Below are positions 17,318 to 27,018 of a DNA stretch of 64,000 bases, in pieces. The DNA comes from Bacteroidales bacterium UBA3290 (GTDB lineage: Bacteria > Bacteroidota > Bacteroidia > Bacteroidales > UBA932). The notes under the pieces are model-generated. The model was not told where the DNA came from and ran no database searches. It was given only the letters and a program-made list of their open reading frames with translations. A program made the translations under genes and the position numbers. Positions within the stretch are counted from its first letter, which is position 1, and the number at the start of each line of letters is the position of its first letter. The DNA lies in contig DETK01000010.1 in assembly GCA_002361615.1 (NCBI GenBank), forward strand, positions 1-64,000, in the 5' to 3' direction.

Positions 17318-18697
17318 TTAGAATTCAGCCGTCTTGGGCGTTCTGGGGAACGGGATCACGTCGCGGATGTTGGCCATGCCGGTAACGAAGAGCAGCAGGC
17401 GCTCGAAGCCCAGGCCGAATCCGCTGTGCGGGCAGGTACCGAAGCGACGGGTGTCGAGGTACCACCAGAGGTTGGTCGTGTCCATCTTCAGCTCCTCGAT
17501 GCGACGGTTGAGCTTTTCGAGCGAAGCTTCACGCTCGGAACCGCCGATGATCTCGCCGATCTTCGGGAAGAGGACGTCCGTGCCGCGGACCGTCTTTCCG
17601 TCGTCGTTCTGCTTCATGTAGAAAGCCTTGATGTCTTTCGGATAGTCGGTCAGGATGACAGGTTTGCCGAAATGTTTCTCCACCAGGTAACGCTCGTGCT
17701 CGCTCTGCAGGTCCACGCCCCAGGCCACCGGGAACTCGAATTTCTGGCCGCTGGCCTCGAGGATGCGGATGCCTTCGGTATAGGTCAGGCGCACGAATTC
17801 GGTCGAGACGACGCTCTTGAGCCGGGCAATCAGCTCGGGATCGATCATCTTGTTGAGGAACGCCAGATCATCCTGGCAGTTGTCGAGGGCATACTGCACC
17901 AGATACTTGATGAACTCTTCTTCGAGATCCATCAGGTCGTTCACATCATAGAAGGCCATCTCCGGCTCGATCATCCAGAATTCGGCCAGGTGACGCGGCG
18001 TATTGGAATTTTCGGCGCGGAAGGTCGGGCCGAAGGTATAGATGCTGCCCAGCGCGGTGGCACCCAGCTCACCTTCAAGCTGTCCGCTCACGGTCAGCGA
18101 GGTCTGACGGCCGAAGAAGTCCTGGGAATAGTCGATCTTCCCCTCTTCAGTGCGCGGAAGGTTGTCCAGATCGAGGGTCGTGACCTGGAACATCTCACCG
18201 GCGCCTTCGCAGTCACTGGCAGTGATAAGCGGTGTATGGAGATAGAAGAAACCCTTGTCGTTGAAGAACTTATGGATAGCGAAAGCCATCGCGTGACGGA
18301 TGCGGAGCACCGCGCCGAAAGTATTGGTGCGGGGACGCAGGTGTGCGATCTCGCGCAGGAATTCCATGCTGTGGCCTTTCTTCTGAAGCGGATAGGTTTC
18401 CGGATCGGCGGTGCCGTAGACCTCGATGTTGCGGGCCTGGACCTCCACGGCCTGTCCGCTGCCCAGCGACGGGACGAGGTCGCCCTGCACGCAGAGGCAG
18501 GCACCGGTCGTGATCTGCTTCATCAGCGCTTCGTCGAAGTGCTGCAGGTCACAGACGACTTGGATATTGTTGATCGTAGAACCGTCATTGAGGGCGATGA
18601 AGGCCACGTTCTTGTTGCCACGTTTGGTGCGGACCCAGCCTTTCACCACCACGTCTTTCTCGGGCTGGCCGCTCAGATAGTCTTTGATTCTTTTCAT
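17318..18697 (-). CDS. asnS: Asparaginyl-tRNA synthetase
   Basis: A 459-residue class II synthetase that charges tRNA-Asn. The N-terminal OB fold ([25 protein letters not shown], residues 15-40) is followed by the catalytic core with motif 2 ([21 protein letters not shown]) and motif 3 ([21 protein letters not shown]). The closing [11 protein letters not shown] is typical of AsnRS. Length is normal. It is followed by udk after 24 bases and preceded by the GHL10 gene 9 bases upstream on the same strand. Confidence 0.97.
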   Translation of the reverse strand: MKRIKDYLSGQPEKDVVVKGWVRTKRGNKNVAFIALNDGSTINNIQVVCDLQHFDEALMKQITTGACLCVQGDLVPSLGSGQAVEVQARNIEVYGTADPETYPLQKKGHSMEFLREIAHLRPRTNTFGAVLRIRHAMAFAIHKFFNDKGFFYLHTPLITASDCEGAGEMFQVTTLDLDNLPRTEEGKIDYSQDFFGRQTSLTVSGQLEGELGATALGSIYTFGPTFRAENSNTPRHLAEFWMIEPEMAFYDVNDLMDLEEEFIKYLVQYALDNCQDDLAFLNKMIDPELIARLKSVVSTEFVRLTYTEGIRILEASGQKFEFPVAWGVDLQSEHERYLVEKHFGKPVILTDYPKDIKAFYMKQNDDGKTVRGTDVLFPKIGEIIGGSEREASLEKLNRRIEELKMDTTNLWWYLDTRRFGTCPHSGFGLGFERLLLFVTGMANIRDVIPFPRTPKTAEF

Positions 18698-18706
18698 ATT
18701 TTCAGT

Positions 18707-20236
18707 TTACCATTTGATTGCTTTCGAAGGTTTGCTCTCGTTCCAGCAGCGGTCGACGACCGTCACCACATACTTGTACTTGCCGTTGCGTTTTCCGGAA
18801 GGCACATACTTGTTCTGGCGGGTGATCTTCACGATATGGCGGCTCTCCGTCAGATCCACCTTCTCTTTCGCGCCGAAGCGGTACACCACATAGAAATGCG
18901 GCTGCTGCAGCACGTCGTCCGTCTTCTCAGGCTGCCAGGCGATAGCATGGCCGGAAACACGGATCGAGGCGACAGGCTCGGGAACCACGGCATCGAGATC
19001 CGTGTAGGCAGGAATCAGCGCAGGATACTTCTGATACACGACCCTGAGCGAATCCTGCAGCTTGAAATCGCTGCGTCCGCCCCGGCGCGGGCCGGAATAG
19101 CCCGGCTGCGCCTCAGGCGCCAGCGACCAGCCCGGCCACCACACATTGCCGTCCACGTTCGGAAGGTCGCGGACCAGGGACATCTTGCGCCCGGTCTGCG
19201 AGATTGCCGGATTGTCGAGATCCGGTTCACCGAAGGTGGAGATGCTCTGGCCGATGTAGAGCTGTCCTTTGTAATCCTTGTCGTTCCACCAGTTGATCAG
19301 CACTTCGTAGTCTGCGGCAGGATAGCCGATGCGCCAATAGAGCTGCGGCACGATGTAGTCGATGTAGCCTTTCTCAGCCCAACCCGGCACGTCGGCGAAT
19401 AGCTGGTCGTAGTTCGACAGTCCGTTGGTTTCACTCCCCTCCGGATCATCTTTCTTGTTGCGATGGATGCCGAAAGGCGAGATACCGAAACGCACCCAGG
19501 GTTTGATGGCCTTGATCGTGTCGTTGACAGCGTGGATGAGCGTCTCCACGTTATTGCGCCGCCAGTCATTCTTCTGCCAGTATTCGAAACCCTGCGCCGC
19601 GCCGTAACGGGCGAAGGAGGTATCGTCGTGGAACTCCTCGAATTTCTCGGGATAGGGATAGAAATAGTCGTCGAAATGGATGGCATCCACGTCGTAGCGC
19701 GTCACGATGTCGGCAATTACATTCACGGTATGGGCCACCGCTTCCGGCTCGCCCGGATCGAAATAGAGCTGCTTCCCATAGCGCTTGAAGATCTCGGGCT
19801 TGCGGAAATACAGATGGTCCGGATGGAGCTGCTCCTTGTCGTTGGATGTCACCCGGTAAGGATTGAGCCAGGCGTGGAGTTCCATGCCCCGGGCATGGCA
19901 TTGCTCGATCATGAACTGCAGCGGATCCCAGAGCGGATCGGGCGCAACTCCCTGCTCACCGGTCATAAAGCGGGTCCAGGGCTCGAGTTCCGACACATAG
20001 AAAGCGTCGGCCTGCGGGCGGACCTGGAAGATCACGGCATTGCAGCCCTGCGCCTGCAGCGCGTCGAGCGTAGCGGTGAACCATTGCTGGATCTGCTCGC
20101 GCGAAAGGTTCTTGATTTGCTGGTTGCCTACGATGTGGAGCCAGGCACCGCGGAATTCGCGCTTGGGCGGTTCCTGCGCGAAGGCAGGGGCAAAAGCCAG
20201 AAGGAGCGCAAGCAGGAAGGGAAGCGTTCTTTTCAT
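18707..20236 (-). CDS. GHL10-family (DUF187/YngK-like) glycosidase
   Basis: A 509-residue secreted protein with a signal peptide ending AFAQ (residue 21) and no lipobox. The GHL10 TIM barrel covers about residues 27-345, with REFRGAWLHIVGN at its start, AVIFQVRPQADAFY, HAWLNPYRV, DAIHFDDYFYPYP and YIDYIVPQLYWR. These fit the predicted glycosyl hydrolase family 10-like group (YngK), in which several members cleave peptidoglycan-type glycans. The C-terminal 130 residues look like a fibronectin-type beta domain (DDVLQQPHFYVVYRFG). It is flanked by alkaline phosphatase and asnS on the same strand. Confidence 0.9.
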   Translation of the reverse strand: MKRTLPFLLALLLAFAPAFAQEPPKREFRGAWLHIVGNQQIKNLSREQIQQWFTATLDALQAQGCNAVIFQVRPQADAFYVSELEPWTRFMTGEQGVAPDPLWDPLQFMIEQCHARGMELHAWLNPYRVTSNDKEQLHPDHLYFRKPEIFKRYGKQLYFDPGEPEAVAHTVNVIADIVTRYDVDAIHFDDYFYPYPEKFEEFHDDTSFARYGAAQGFEYWQKNDWRRNNVETLIHAVNDTIKAIKPWVRFGISPFGIHRNKKDDPEGSETNGLSNYDQLFADVPGWAEKGYIDYIVPQLYWRIGYPAADYEVLINWWNDKDYKGQLYIGQSISTFGEPDLDNPAISQTGRKMSLVRDLPNVDGNVWWPGWSLAPEAQPGYSGPRRGGRSDFKLQDSLRVVYQKYPALIPAYTDLDAVVPEPVASIRVSGHAIAWQPEKTDDVLQQPHFYVVYRFGAKEKVDLTESRHIVKITRQNKYVPSGKRNGKYKYVVTVVDRCWNESKPSKAIKW

Positions 20237-20245
20237 CAGTGGGAA

Positions 20246-21469
20246 TTAAAACTGGACGCCCATGGCGGCACAGATCTTCTTGGGAATGTCGGTGTTGTCT
20301 TGACGTGCAGCGAACAATTCACTGCCCACGCCTTTGGCCCAGACCGGGACCGGACCGCCGCAATGCGAGGTCGTGGTCCAGCCGATGCGGGCTTCCTCGT
20401 TGACGCTGTCGATCGATTTGGGATCGTTCATATACTGCTCCACATCAGTGGATGCCGAAGCGTTCTTGATCTTGTCGATGACCGTCAGGTCGAAGTTGTA
20501 GCCTTTGCGGCCCAGGGCGATTCCGCCGGTCTCATGGTCGGCGGTCACGACGATCAGCGTCTCCTTGGGGTGACGCTCATAGAAGGCGTTCGCCACAGCG
20601 ATGGCCTGGTCGAAATCGAGAATCTCGAAGATGGTGCCTGCCAGGTCCTGGCTGTGCGCCGTCCAGTCGATCAGACCGCCTTCGGCCATCATGAAAAAGC
20701 CTTTCGGATTGCGCTCCAGCACGCTGATGGCTGCCTCCACGATCTGGGGGAGCGTCAACGCACCTTCAGGACGGCCCAGGGCATAGGGGCAGATCTCTTC
20801 CGAGTCTTCCGCCTGTACCAGGACGATGCGGTCAGCCTCTTTCTTGGCCTTGAAATCCTCATAGCCGTATGCCAGCGTATAGCCGCCTTCGGCAATCATA
20901 TCGTAGAGAGACACGGGCTGATCCTTGTCCTTTCCTTTGGGATGGTAGAGTCCGCCGCCGGCGAAGAACTCGAAGCCGGTGGAAGGAATCTCTTTGCCGA
21001 TCTCATAATAGTTGCCGCGTTTGATGTTGTGGCCGAAGAAAGCGGCCGGGGTGGCGTGGTTGATCGGCGTGGTTGATGTTACACCCACGCTGTAACCCGC
21101 CTCATGTATCTTGTATGCAATACTTTTCAAAAGGGTGGTCGAATCCGGGGCGATGCAGAGCATGCCGTTCTTGGTCTTCTCGCCCGTAGAGAGGGCGGTG
21201 CCGGCCGCCGAGGAGTCGGTAATGATACTGTTGGCCGAAAAACTGGTCGCTTCACCCATGACGGGGAATTGCGTGAAACACAGCGGATCCATGCCGATCA
21301 CGCCGCGTTCCTGGGCCAGATAGGCCTCGGCAGCCGCCACATGGGTCGATCCCATGCCGTCGCCGATGAAATAGAACACGTATTTCGCCTTTGGAGCATC
21401 CTGCCGTCCGCAGGAGACCGCCATCAGGAGCAGGGCGGCCGCTGCCGTAATACGTAAAATCTTCTTCAT
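20246..21469 (-). CDS. Alkaline phosphatase
   Basis: A 407-residue periplasmic phosphomonoesterase with a lipoprotein-like signal (LLMAVSC, Cys at 20). Metal and catalytic motifs are visible: YFIGDGMGSTH near residue 35, DSSAAGTALSTGEKTKNG with the phosphorylated serine, and VVTADHETGG. Length fits the PhoA superfamily of Bacteroidota. It hydrolyses phosphate esters in the envelope. It lies downstream of the ExbB-ExbD operon, from which it is separated by a hairpin, and 9 bases ahead of the GHL10 gene. Confidence 0.94.
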   Translation of the reverse strand: MKKILRITAAAALLLMAVSCGRQDAPKAKYVFYFIGDGMGSTHVAAAEAYLAQERGVIGMDPLCFTQFPVMGEATSFSANSIITDSSAAGTALSTGEKTKNGMLCIAPDSTTLLKSIAYKIHEAGYSVGVTSTTPINHATPAAFFGHNIKRGNYYEIGKEIPSTGFEFFAGGGLYHPKGKDKDQPVSLYDMIAEGGYTLAYGYEDFKAKKEADRIVLVQAEDSEEICPYALGRPEGALTLPQIVEAAISVLERNPKGFFMMAEGGLIDWTAHSQDLAGTIFEILDFDQAIAVANAFYERHPKETLIVVTADHETGGIALGRKGYNFDLTVIDKIKNASASTDVEQYMNDPKSIDSVNEEARIGWTTTSHCGGPVPVWAKGVGSELFAARQDNTDIPKKICAAMGVQF

Positions 21470-21483
21470 AAATCAAACAGATA

Positions 21484-21516
21484 AAAGAAAGGGTGACACG
21501 AAGCCACCCTTTCTTT
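21484..21516 (-). terminator. Hairpin after the ExbD operon
   Basis: A 12-base stem (21484-21495 with 21505-21516) and a 9-base loop, T-rich on the minus strand at its 3-prime side. It follows the last exbD stop by about 15 bases and probably ends the ExbB operon before the phosphatase gene. Confidence 0.7.
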
Positions 21517-21530
21517 ACGTCAAGCATTCG

Positions 21531-22016
21531 CTATTTCTGGACGCCGCCTTTGCGGGCGCCATACATGATCTTCAAGGCTGAGCACCGGCGAAGCTCCTGC
21601 TTCACATCGGTGATGATACCCATACGGGTATCCTGGTCGGCCTTGATGTTGACCTGCATGAACGGACGGTCGACCTCGGAGATCTTTTCACGTTCCGCGG
21701 CGATAAAGTCGCGGATCGGGCTCAGGTCGCTGTTGTCCTTGCAGATGACGTCGTTCAGCTGAATACGGGAATCTGTACCATACTCCTTCTGATACTGCTG
21801 CGAGGGAGTACCGATATAGATATAGGTAGCAAGATCCTTACGGTCGAGTTTCGCGATCTCGGACGCCTGGGGCGTACGGACGCGCACTTTCGTCTCATTC
21901 TGACGCATGGAGGTACACACCATGAAGAACATCAGGATGATGAACACGATGTCCGGGAGGGACGAGGTATTCATCTGCGGAAGTTCGCCTTTGTTTTCTT
22001 TGATGAATTTAGCCAT
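21531..22016 (-). CDS. exbD: ExbD/TolR-family proton-channel partner (second copy)
   Basis: A 161-residue protein with a single N-terminal membrane helix (about residues 19-38, LPDIVFIILMFFMVCTSMRQNE) carrying the conserved aspartate that takes part in proton flow, then a periplasmic domain. With ExbB it powers TonB. It lies 11 bases after the first exbD gene. Two tandem exbD genes behind one exbB is usual in Bacteroidota. This copy has a longer lysine- and aspartate-rich loop. Confidence 0.93.
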   Translation of the reverse strand: MAKFIKENKGELPQMNTSSLPDIVFIILMFFMVCTSMRQNETKVRVRTPQASEIAKLDRKDLATYIYIGTPSQQYQKEYGTDSRIQLNDVICKDNSDLSPIRDFIAAEREKISEVDRPFMQVNIKADQDTRMGIITDVKQELRRCSALKIMYGARKGGVQK

Positions 22017-22027
22017 ACTGAATCCTC

Positions 22028-22606
22028 CTATCTCTTTTTGACATCCTTAGGCTCGGCTTCGGAAATACGCTGAGGGACTGCTTCGCGGACAGCGTCCTGC
22101 TGTTCCTCGTCGAGTTTCGCGTACTTTTTGCCGAAGGTCCTCATCGAGAAGTCGTCGCGGAGCTCATTGATGGCCTTCACCAGTTCGTTCTGGACGGTGA
22201 TGTAGGCCTGGTATGTGGTACCGCGGTCATTCTGCAGCGAGATGACGCCTTTGGAAACAGGAACCGGTCCGATGCCCTTGACTTCCTTGACTTCTTTCTC
22301 AGGGAGGTTGGGGTCATCGTTGGGGTTGGTCATGAATTCTTTGATCTTATCTTTCAGCTGGCTGACATCCATCGGTACACCTCCGGCCAGAAGGCGGTCG
22401 TTCGAGTTGATCTTAACCTGGATGATGTTACGACGGTTGACTTGCTGGTCTTCCACCTTCTGATCCTCAGGGGGAATCGGCGGGAGCTGGCGGGCAATAC
22501 CCTCCTCCTTGTCCATCGTGGTCACCATCAGGAAGAAAATCAGCGCAATGAACGCGATATCCGCCATAGATGAGCCGTTAATTTCGGGAACCTTTTTCTT
22601 AGCCAT
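22028..22606 (-). CDS. exbD: ExbD/TolR-family proton-channel partner (first copy)
   Basis: A 192-residue protein with the ExbD pattern: short basic N-terminus (MAKKKVPEINGSS), MADIAFIALIFFLMVTTM membrane helix with the conserved aspartate, and a periplasmic domain. The C-terminus is longer than usual and highly charged. I chose the ATG at 22606; a TTG two codons upstream also reads in. It sits 8 bases downstream of the small four-span protein gene. Confidence 0.93.
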   Translation of the reverse strand: MAKKKVPEINGSSMADIAFIALIFFLMVTTMDKEEGIARQLPPIPPEDQKVEDQQVNRRNIIQVKINSNDRLLAGGVPMDVSQLKDKIKEFMTNPNDDPNLPEKEVKEVKGIGPVPVSKGVISLQNDRGTTYQAYITVQNELVKAINELRDDFSMRTFGKKYAKLDEEQQDAVREAVPQRISEAEPKDVKKR

Positions 22607-22614
22607 AGCCAATA

Positions 22615-23055
22615 CTATTTTTTAACTGCGTTACGGATGGCGCTCCAGATCAGTGCCACGATGGCACCGCCCACAGCGAGATACGTGACAAAGAGCACTG
22701 CATCGGCAATCTTGAAGTCGCGCGGCGTGGTCGGCGTGTTGACGTCGATCGCGTTACCGGGCGCGAGCAAGAAGGCGCCGCCGACAATGACGACGATCGC
22801 CACAATGAGGAGAATCAGACGCAGAAGCTTCTTCTTGTTCTTGAACGCGGCAAAGAGCGGGAACAGCAAGGTCACGCAGATTGCAAGAACAACCAGGGCA
22901 TAGATCCAGTAAAGGAACGGGTTGAGCGAGGGCGCGTCGGTCGTCTGCGGATTGGCCGCGAAAACGATGCCGAAGAGCACGAGCGAAACCACGAAGAGGA
23001 TCAATTCCAGAATCTTCCAGGGTCTTGTCTCTCTTTTTTCGTTAGCTTCTTTCAT
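22615..23055 (-). CDS. Four-span membrane protein of the ExbB-ExbD operon
   Basis: A 146-residue protein with four hydrophobic segments (about residues 17-35, 50-70, 80-98 and 118-138) and no recognised domain. A small membrane protein of this kind is regularly found between exbB and exbD in Bacteroidota; its function is not known to me. I took the ATG at 23055 because the farther upstream start is a TTG only. Spacing to exbB is 34 bases. Confidence 0.75.
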   Translation of the reverse strand: MKEANEKRETRPWKILELILFVVSLVLFGIVFAANPQTTDAPSLNPFLYWIYALVVLAICVTLLFPLFAAFKNKKKLLRLILLIVAIVVIVGGAFLLAPGNAIDVNTPTTPRDFKIADAVLFVTYLAVGGAIVALIWSAIRNAVKK

Positions 23056-23089
23056 AACAAAATCAAATGACAAGTGTTGTTTTTGTTAT

Positions 23090-23887
23090 TTATTTGCTGT
23101 ACTTGACAAGCATGTCGACGAGCGAGATGGAGGAGTCTTCCATATCCACGACGATCGTGTCGATCTTGGAGATGATGTAGTTGTAGAACAGCTGCAGGAT
23201 GATAGCGACGACCAGACCGCCGACGGTGGTGATCAGAGCGACTTTCATACCGCCAGCAACCAGTGCCGGGCTGATATCGCCGGCGACCTCGATGGCGTCG
23301 AATGCCTGGATCAGACCGAGCACCGTACCCATGAAGCCCAACTGCGGAGCGATACCGATAAACAGACCGATCCAGGAGAGGCCTTTTTCAAGTTTACCCA
23401 TTTCAACGGAGCCGTACTCGATGACCGACTTCTCAGCTTTCTCGATGCCCTGGCCGTCCTTGACGCGGAGCAGACCCTGGGTGAAGATACGGGCCACCGG
23501 GCCGGGGGTGTTCTTGCAGAGCTCGTAAGCTTTGTCGACACCGTCGTTCTTCAGGCAGTCTTCGATCTTGTTGAGGAGTTTGGTGTTGTTGTTCTGTGCG
23601 ATACTCAGTGTAATGATCTTCGCAATGGCGATGGCCAGACCGAGGATAAGGCACAACAGCACGAGGGCCATGAACGTAGCACCACCTTCGATGAACAGCT
23701 TCTTGAGCTGCTGGTGGATCGGCTGGTCATTCGGCGCGGCTGCGAACGGGTCGACGACCTCATCATTGGCTTGTGCGACAGCTTCAGTCTGCTCGGCAGC
23801 CTGATTGTCCTGTGCAAAAGTCTTCTGGTACTCAGCAGAAATGGTCAGAAGGCCAATCACTGCCAAAAACATGAAAATTTTTTTCAT
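23090..23887 (-). CDS. exbB: MotA/TolQ/ExbB-family proton channel protein
   Basis: A 265-residue inner-membrane protein. After a signal-like N-terminus (AVIGLLTISAEYQKTFA) and an acidic spacer come a membrane helix (about 73-96), a long cytoplasmic loop (KIEDCLKNDGVDKAYELCKN), and the conserved two-helix block with GLFIGIAPQLGFMGTVLGLI and VGGLVVAIILQLFYNY. With the two ExbD proteins it forms the proton-driven motor for TonB. The extra N-terminal extension is typical of Bacteroidota members. First gene of the operon; the 116 bases upstream are AT-rich and probably hold its promoter, though I see no perfect consensus. Confidence 0.94.
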   Translation of the reverse strand: MKKIFMFLAVIGLLTISAEYQKTFAQDNQAAEQTEAVAQANDEVVDPFAAAPNDQPIHQQLKKLFIEGGATFMALVLLCLILGLAIAIAKIITLSIAQNNNTKLLNKIEDCLKNDGVDKAYELCKNTPGPVARIFTQGLLRVKDGQGIEKAEKSVIEYGSVEMGKLEKGLSWIGLFIGIAPQLGFMGTVLGLIQAFDAIEVAGDISPALVAGGMKVALITTVGGLVVAIILQLFYNYIISKIDTIVVDMEDSSISLVDMLVKYSK

Positions 23888-24003
23888 AGGTTTTTTGATT
23901 AATTATTAAACACTGTATTTAAATAGTTATAGTTTTCGGTCATTCTCGGCGCGGTCTCCGCCAAAAATTCTTTGCAATTTAACAATTTTTTCGGAAAGTA
24001 TCA

Positions 24004-25038
24004 CTATTTCTCAGAAATTTCTCCACTTATGCTAATTTCCAGTTTTTTACTAACTTCCTTATTATCAGAGTACTGACCCAAAAGAACAAATAATTTTGTC
24101 ACGGCGGATTCGGTCGTCATGTCCCTTCCGCAGCAAACGCCGGCCTGGCGGAGGATGTCGCCGTTGGCATAGGCGCCCATATCGACGGCGCCTGCCTGGC
24201 ACTGGGTGATGTTGACTACGATGCCGCCCCGGGCCGTGAAACCGGACAGCGCGTCGAGGAACCAGGGGTCCGAAAGCGAATTGCCCGAACCATAGGTCTC
24301 CAGCACCACGGCCCGCAGCCCCTCCGCAGAGAGGACGGCCCGCACAAAAGCCTCCGTGATGCCCGGAAAGATCTTCAGCACGGCTACCCGCGTATCGAGC
24401 TTCGTATGGATTTTAAGCGGCTTGCCCCATTTGCGCGGACGGTAGAGCGCCGTCGTATCGTATTTCACGTGGATACCCACTTCCGCCAGCACGGGATAAT
24501 TGGCGGAGCGGAAGGCGCTGAAAGTCTCGGCGCTGTACTTGGTGGTGCGGTTGCCGCGGAACAGCTCGGTTTCGAAATAGATGCAGACCTCGCTTACATA
24601 CGGGTGCCCCTGCGCGTCGCAGGCGGCGGCCAGTTCGAGCGAGTCGATGAGGTTCTCCTTGCCGTCGGTGCGCAGCATCCCGATCGGCAGCTGGCTCCCC
24701 GTGAAGATGACAGGCTTCTCGAGATTCTCGAGCATGAAGCTCAGCGCCGAGGCGGAATAGGCCATGGTATCGGTCCCGTGCAGGACGACGAATCCAAAGT
24801 AGTCCTCGTAGTGGTCGCGGATGATGCCGGCCAGCTCCACCCAGAATTCCGGCCTGGCATCGGACGAGTCGATGACCGGATCGAACGAGAGGGTGTCGAT
24901 GTGGAAGTCGAACTTCCTGAGCTCGGGCACCTCCTCCAGAATCTGGGAGAAATTGAAGGGCTTCAGCAGCAGGGTTTCCGGGTCCTGCTTCATGCCGATG
25001 GTACCGCCGGTATAGATGAGGAGTATCTTTCTGTCCAT
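24004..25038 (-). CDS. ansA: Type I L-asparaginase
   Basis: A 344-residue cytoplasmic asparaginase that converts asparagine to aspartate and ammonia. The first catalytic threonine is in YTGGTIGM (residues 10-17) and the second in VVLHGTDTMAYSASALSFML near residue 90. The C-terminal part (VVLETYGSGN, NITQCQAGAVDMG) matches the AnsA type, including the allosteric region of homologues. It is 4 bases from the tatD gene upstream. Confidence 0.95.
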   Translation of the reverse strand: MDRKILLIYTGGTIGMKQDPETLLLKPFNFSQILEEVPELRKFDFHIDTLSFDPVIDSSDARPEFWVELAGIIRDHYEDYFGFVVLHGTDTMAYSASALSFMLENLEKPVIFTGSQLPIGMLRTDGKENLIDSLELAAACDAQGHPYVSEVCIYFETELFRGNRTTKYSAETFSAFRSANYPVLAEVGIHVKYDTTALYRPRKWGKPLKIHTKLDTRVAVLKIFPGITEAFVRAVLSAEGLRAVVLETYGSGNSLSDPWFLDALSGFTARGGIVVNITQCQAGAVDMGAYANGDILRQAGVCCGRDMTTESAVTKLFVLLGQYSDNKEVSKKLEISISGEISEK

Positions 25039-25042
25039 CCTG

Positions 25043-25810
25043 TTATAGTTTGAAGAGTATTTTCGCGTTGGCGGAAGTCACGCCGGAGACGGTTTCCAAC
25101 GGGAGATCCTTGATCAGGGCGACTTTTTCGGCGACGAGCCGCACATAGGAAGGTTCGTTGCGTTTTCCGCGGTAAGGAACGGGCGTCAGCCAGGGGCAGT
25201 CTGTCTCGAGAATCACATCCTCGAGCGACATCCGCTCCAAAGCGACGGCGACGCCGGCGTTCTTGTAGGTGACGACCCCACCGATGCCGAACTTGAAGTC
25301 GGCCAGGCCCAGCAGCCGCTTGTAGGACTCATAGCTCCCCGACCAGGCGTGCATCACGCCCCGGAAATCCACCCCTCGCAGGTCGTCGAGCACCCGGAAG
25401 AAGTCGTCGGTGGCTTCTCGCAGATGGATGATCACGGGCAGCCCGGCCTCGGCGGCCAGAGAGATCTGTTCTTCCAGCACCCGGATCTGCTCCTTCACGA
25501 AGTCCTTCGACCAGTATTCGTCCAGACCGATTTCGCCGATGGCGTACCAGCGGCGGTCGGAAAGATGCTGTTTGACGAAATCGAGTTCCTCCTGCCAGTT
25601 CTCCCCCACCGAGGTGGGATGCAGGCCGATGCAAGGATAGGCGAAGTCCGGCAACGCGTCGGCCACGGCCAGCAGGGCGTCGTGGCAGGAGCGGTCGATG
25701 CCGGGCATCACGCAAGCCTCCAGACCGGCTTCGCGGGCACGCGAAAGCACCGCCTCGAAATCGTCGCGGAAAGCTTCGTCATAGAGGTGGCAATGGGTAT
25801 CGATCAGCAT
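25043..25810 (-). CDS. tatD: TatD-family metal-dependent hydrolase
   Basis: A 255-residue TIM-barrel hydrolase. Metal ligands: DTHCHLYD at residues 4-11, the glutamate in AIGEIGLDEYWS, HLREATDDF, MHAWSGS and the aspartate of ILETDCPWLTPVPYRG. The family includes 3-prime DNA exonucleases and D-amino-acid deacylase-like enzymes. Length is normal. It is transcribed with dprA and ansA (spacing 15 and 4 bases). Confidence 0.95.
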   Translation of the reverse strand: MLIDTHCHLYDEAFRDDFEAVLSRAREAGLEACVMPGIDRSCHDALLAVADALPDFAYPCIGLHPTSVGENWQEELDFVKQHLSDRRWYAIGEIGLDEYWSKDFVKEQIRVLEEQISLAAEAGLPVIIHLREATDDFFRVLDDLRGVDFRGVMHAWSGSYESYKRLLGLADFKFGIGGVVTYKNAGVAVALERMSLEDVILETDCPWLTPVPYRGKRNEPSYVRLVAEKVALIKDLPLETVSGVTSANAKILFKL

Positions 25811-25825
25811 CGGCGGAAGAGTTTC

Positions 25826-26932
25826 CTACAAAGATAGCAAAAATTTGCTCCCATCGGCCACCACACGGCCCTCCAATTCGAGTTTCAGGAGCAGGATATT
25901 CGCCTCCCGGGCATCTACCCGCATCAGGGCTGCAAGCTCGTCGGCAGAGAGTGCCGTGCGGCTTTCCAGCAGTTTGAGCGCCTCCCGCCGCATAGGCGGG
26001 TCGTCGGGGCGCAGCAGCGAGGGACGGCGGGCGCGCGTGAGCGGCGCCGCCCAGCCCATCGCCGCGGGCAAGGTCCGCTCGTCAGCCACGAGCGTAGCCT
26101 CCTGCCGGGCGATCGCCCGGTTGCAGCCTTCGAACGATGCGTCCGTCGTCCGGCCGGGCACAGCGAAAGTCTCCCGGTTGTAGGAAGCGGCCAGCGACAG
26201 GGTGATCAGTCCCCCGCCCCGCAGGAATGACTCCGCCAGCAAAGTCGCGTCGGCCATCCCGGCGATGATGCGGTTGCGGCGAAGGAAAGTGAACGCCACC
26301 GGCGCCGTTCCCCGCGGGAAATCGGTCACCAGTGCACCCCGCTCCAGAATCTGCCGGGCCATCTCGCGGTGCTGTCGCGGATAAATCTCATCCAACCCAC
26401 ACGGCAACACCCCCACCGTCGGCAAATCCGAAGCAAGTGCCGCCTCATGTGCACAGCCGTCGATCCCCAGCGCAAGGCCGCTGACAATCAAGGGTTTTTC
26501 ATCCAGTTCAGCCAGACTCTCCACCAGCCTGCGACAGGTTTCCCGGCCATACCATGTGGCCTTGCGCGTACCCACGACCGCCACGGCACGCGGCGCATTC
26601 AAATCGGCCGGCCCCTTGCAGTAGAGCATCAGGGGCGCGTCCTCACACTCGGCCAAGCGGCGCGGATAATCCGTCTCCCCCAAGCCCAGCAAGCGGATGC
26701 CATACCGATGCGCCCACGCTACTTCTCCGGCAGCCCACTCCAGCAACGCCGGATCACAAAGTTTGTCGACATACTCGCTTCCGCCTCGCAGCACATCAGA
26801 AAGGGCATCCCTCCCCGCTGCAAACACCCCTTCCGGACCCTCGAAAGCCGCCATCAACTGCCTCCCGACAGCACACTTGTACGCAAAGACCCGGCTCAAC
26901 GCACAATAATAAACAGAAACACCGGACTCCAT
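25826..26932 (-). CDS. dprA: DNA-processing protein DprA
   Basis: A 368-residue protein that binds single-stranded DNA and loads RecA during transformation. It has the DprA Rossmann core: AVAVVGTRKATWYG (about 138-151), VSGLALGIDGCAHEAAL, VLPCGLDEIYPRQH, FPRGTAPVAFTFLRRNRIIAGMADATLLAE and the FAVPG motif. The C-terminal 60 residues form a winged-helix domain (LKLLESRTALSADELAALMRVDAREANILLLKLELEG). First gene of the dprA-tatD-ansA set. Upstream begins the repeat-rich gene-free stretch. Confidence 0.95.
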   Translation of the reverse strand: MESGVSVYYCALSRVFAYKCAVGRQLMAAFEGPEGVFAAGRDALSDVLRGGSEYVDKLCDPALLEWAAGEVAWAHRYGIRLLGLGETDYPRRLAECEDAPLMLYCKGPADLNAPRAVAVVGTRKATWYGRETCRRLVESLAELDEKPLIVSGLALGIDGCAHEAALASDLPTVGVLPCGLDEIYPRQHREMARQILERGALVTDFPRGTAPVAFTFLRRNRIIAGMADATLLAESFLRGGGLITLSLAASYNRETFAVPGRTTDASFEGCNRAIARQEATLVADERTLPAAMGWAAPLTRARRPSLLRPDDPPMRREALKLLESRTALSADELAALMRVDAREANILLLKLELEGRVVADGSKFLLSL

Positions 26933-27018
26933 ATCTTTTTTGGACGCAAGATACAGACTCCGGCCTCAACCCACCCGGCAAAAAAGCAATATCCTCCCGG
27001 AAGAAAAATCTAAAAAAA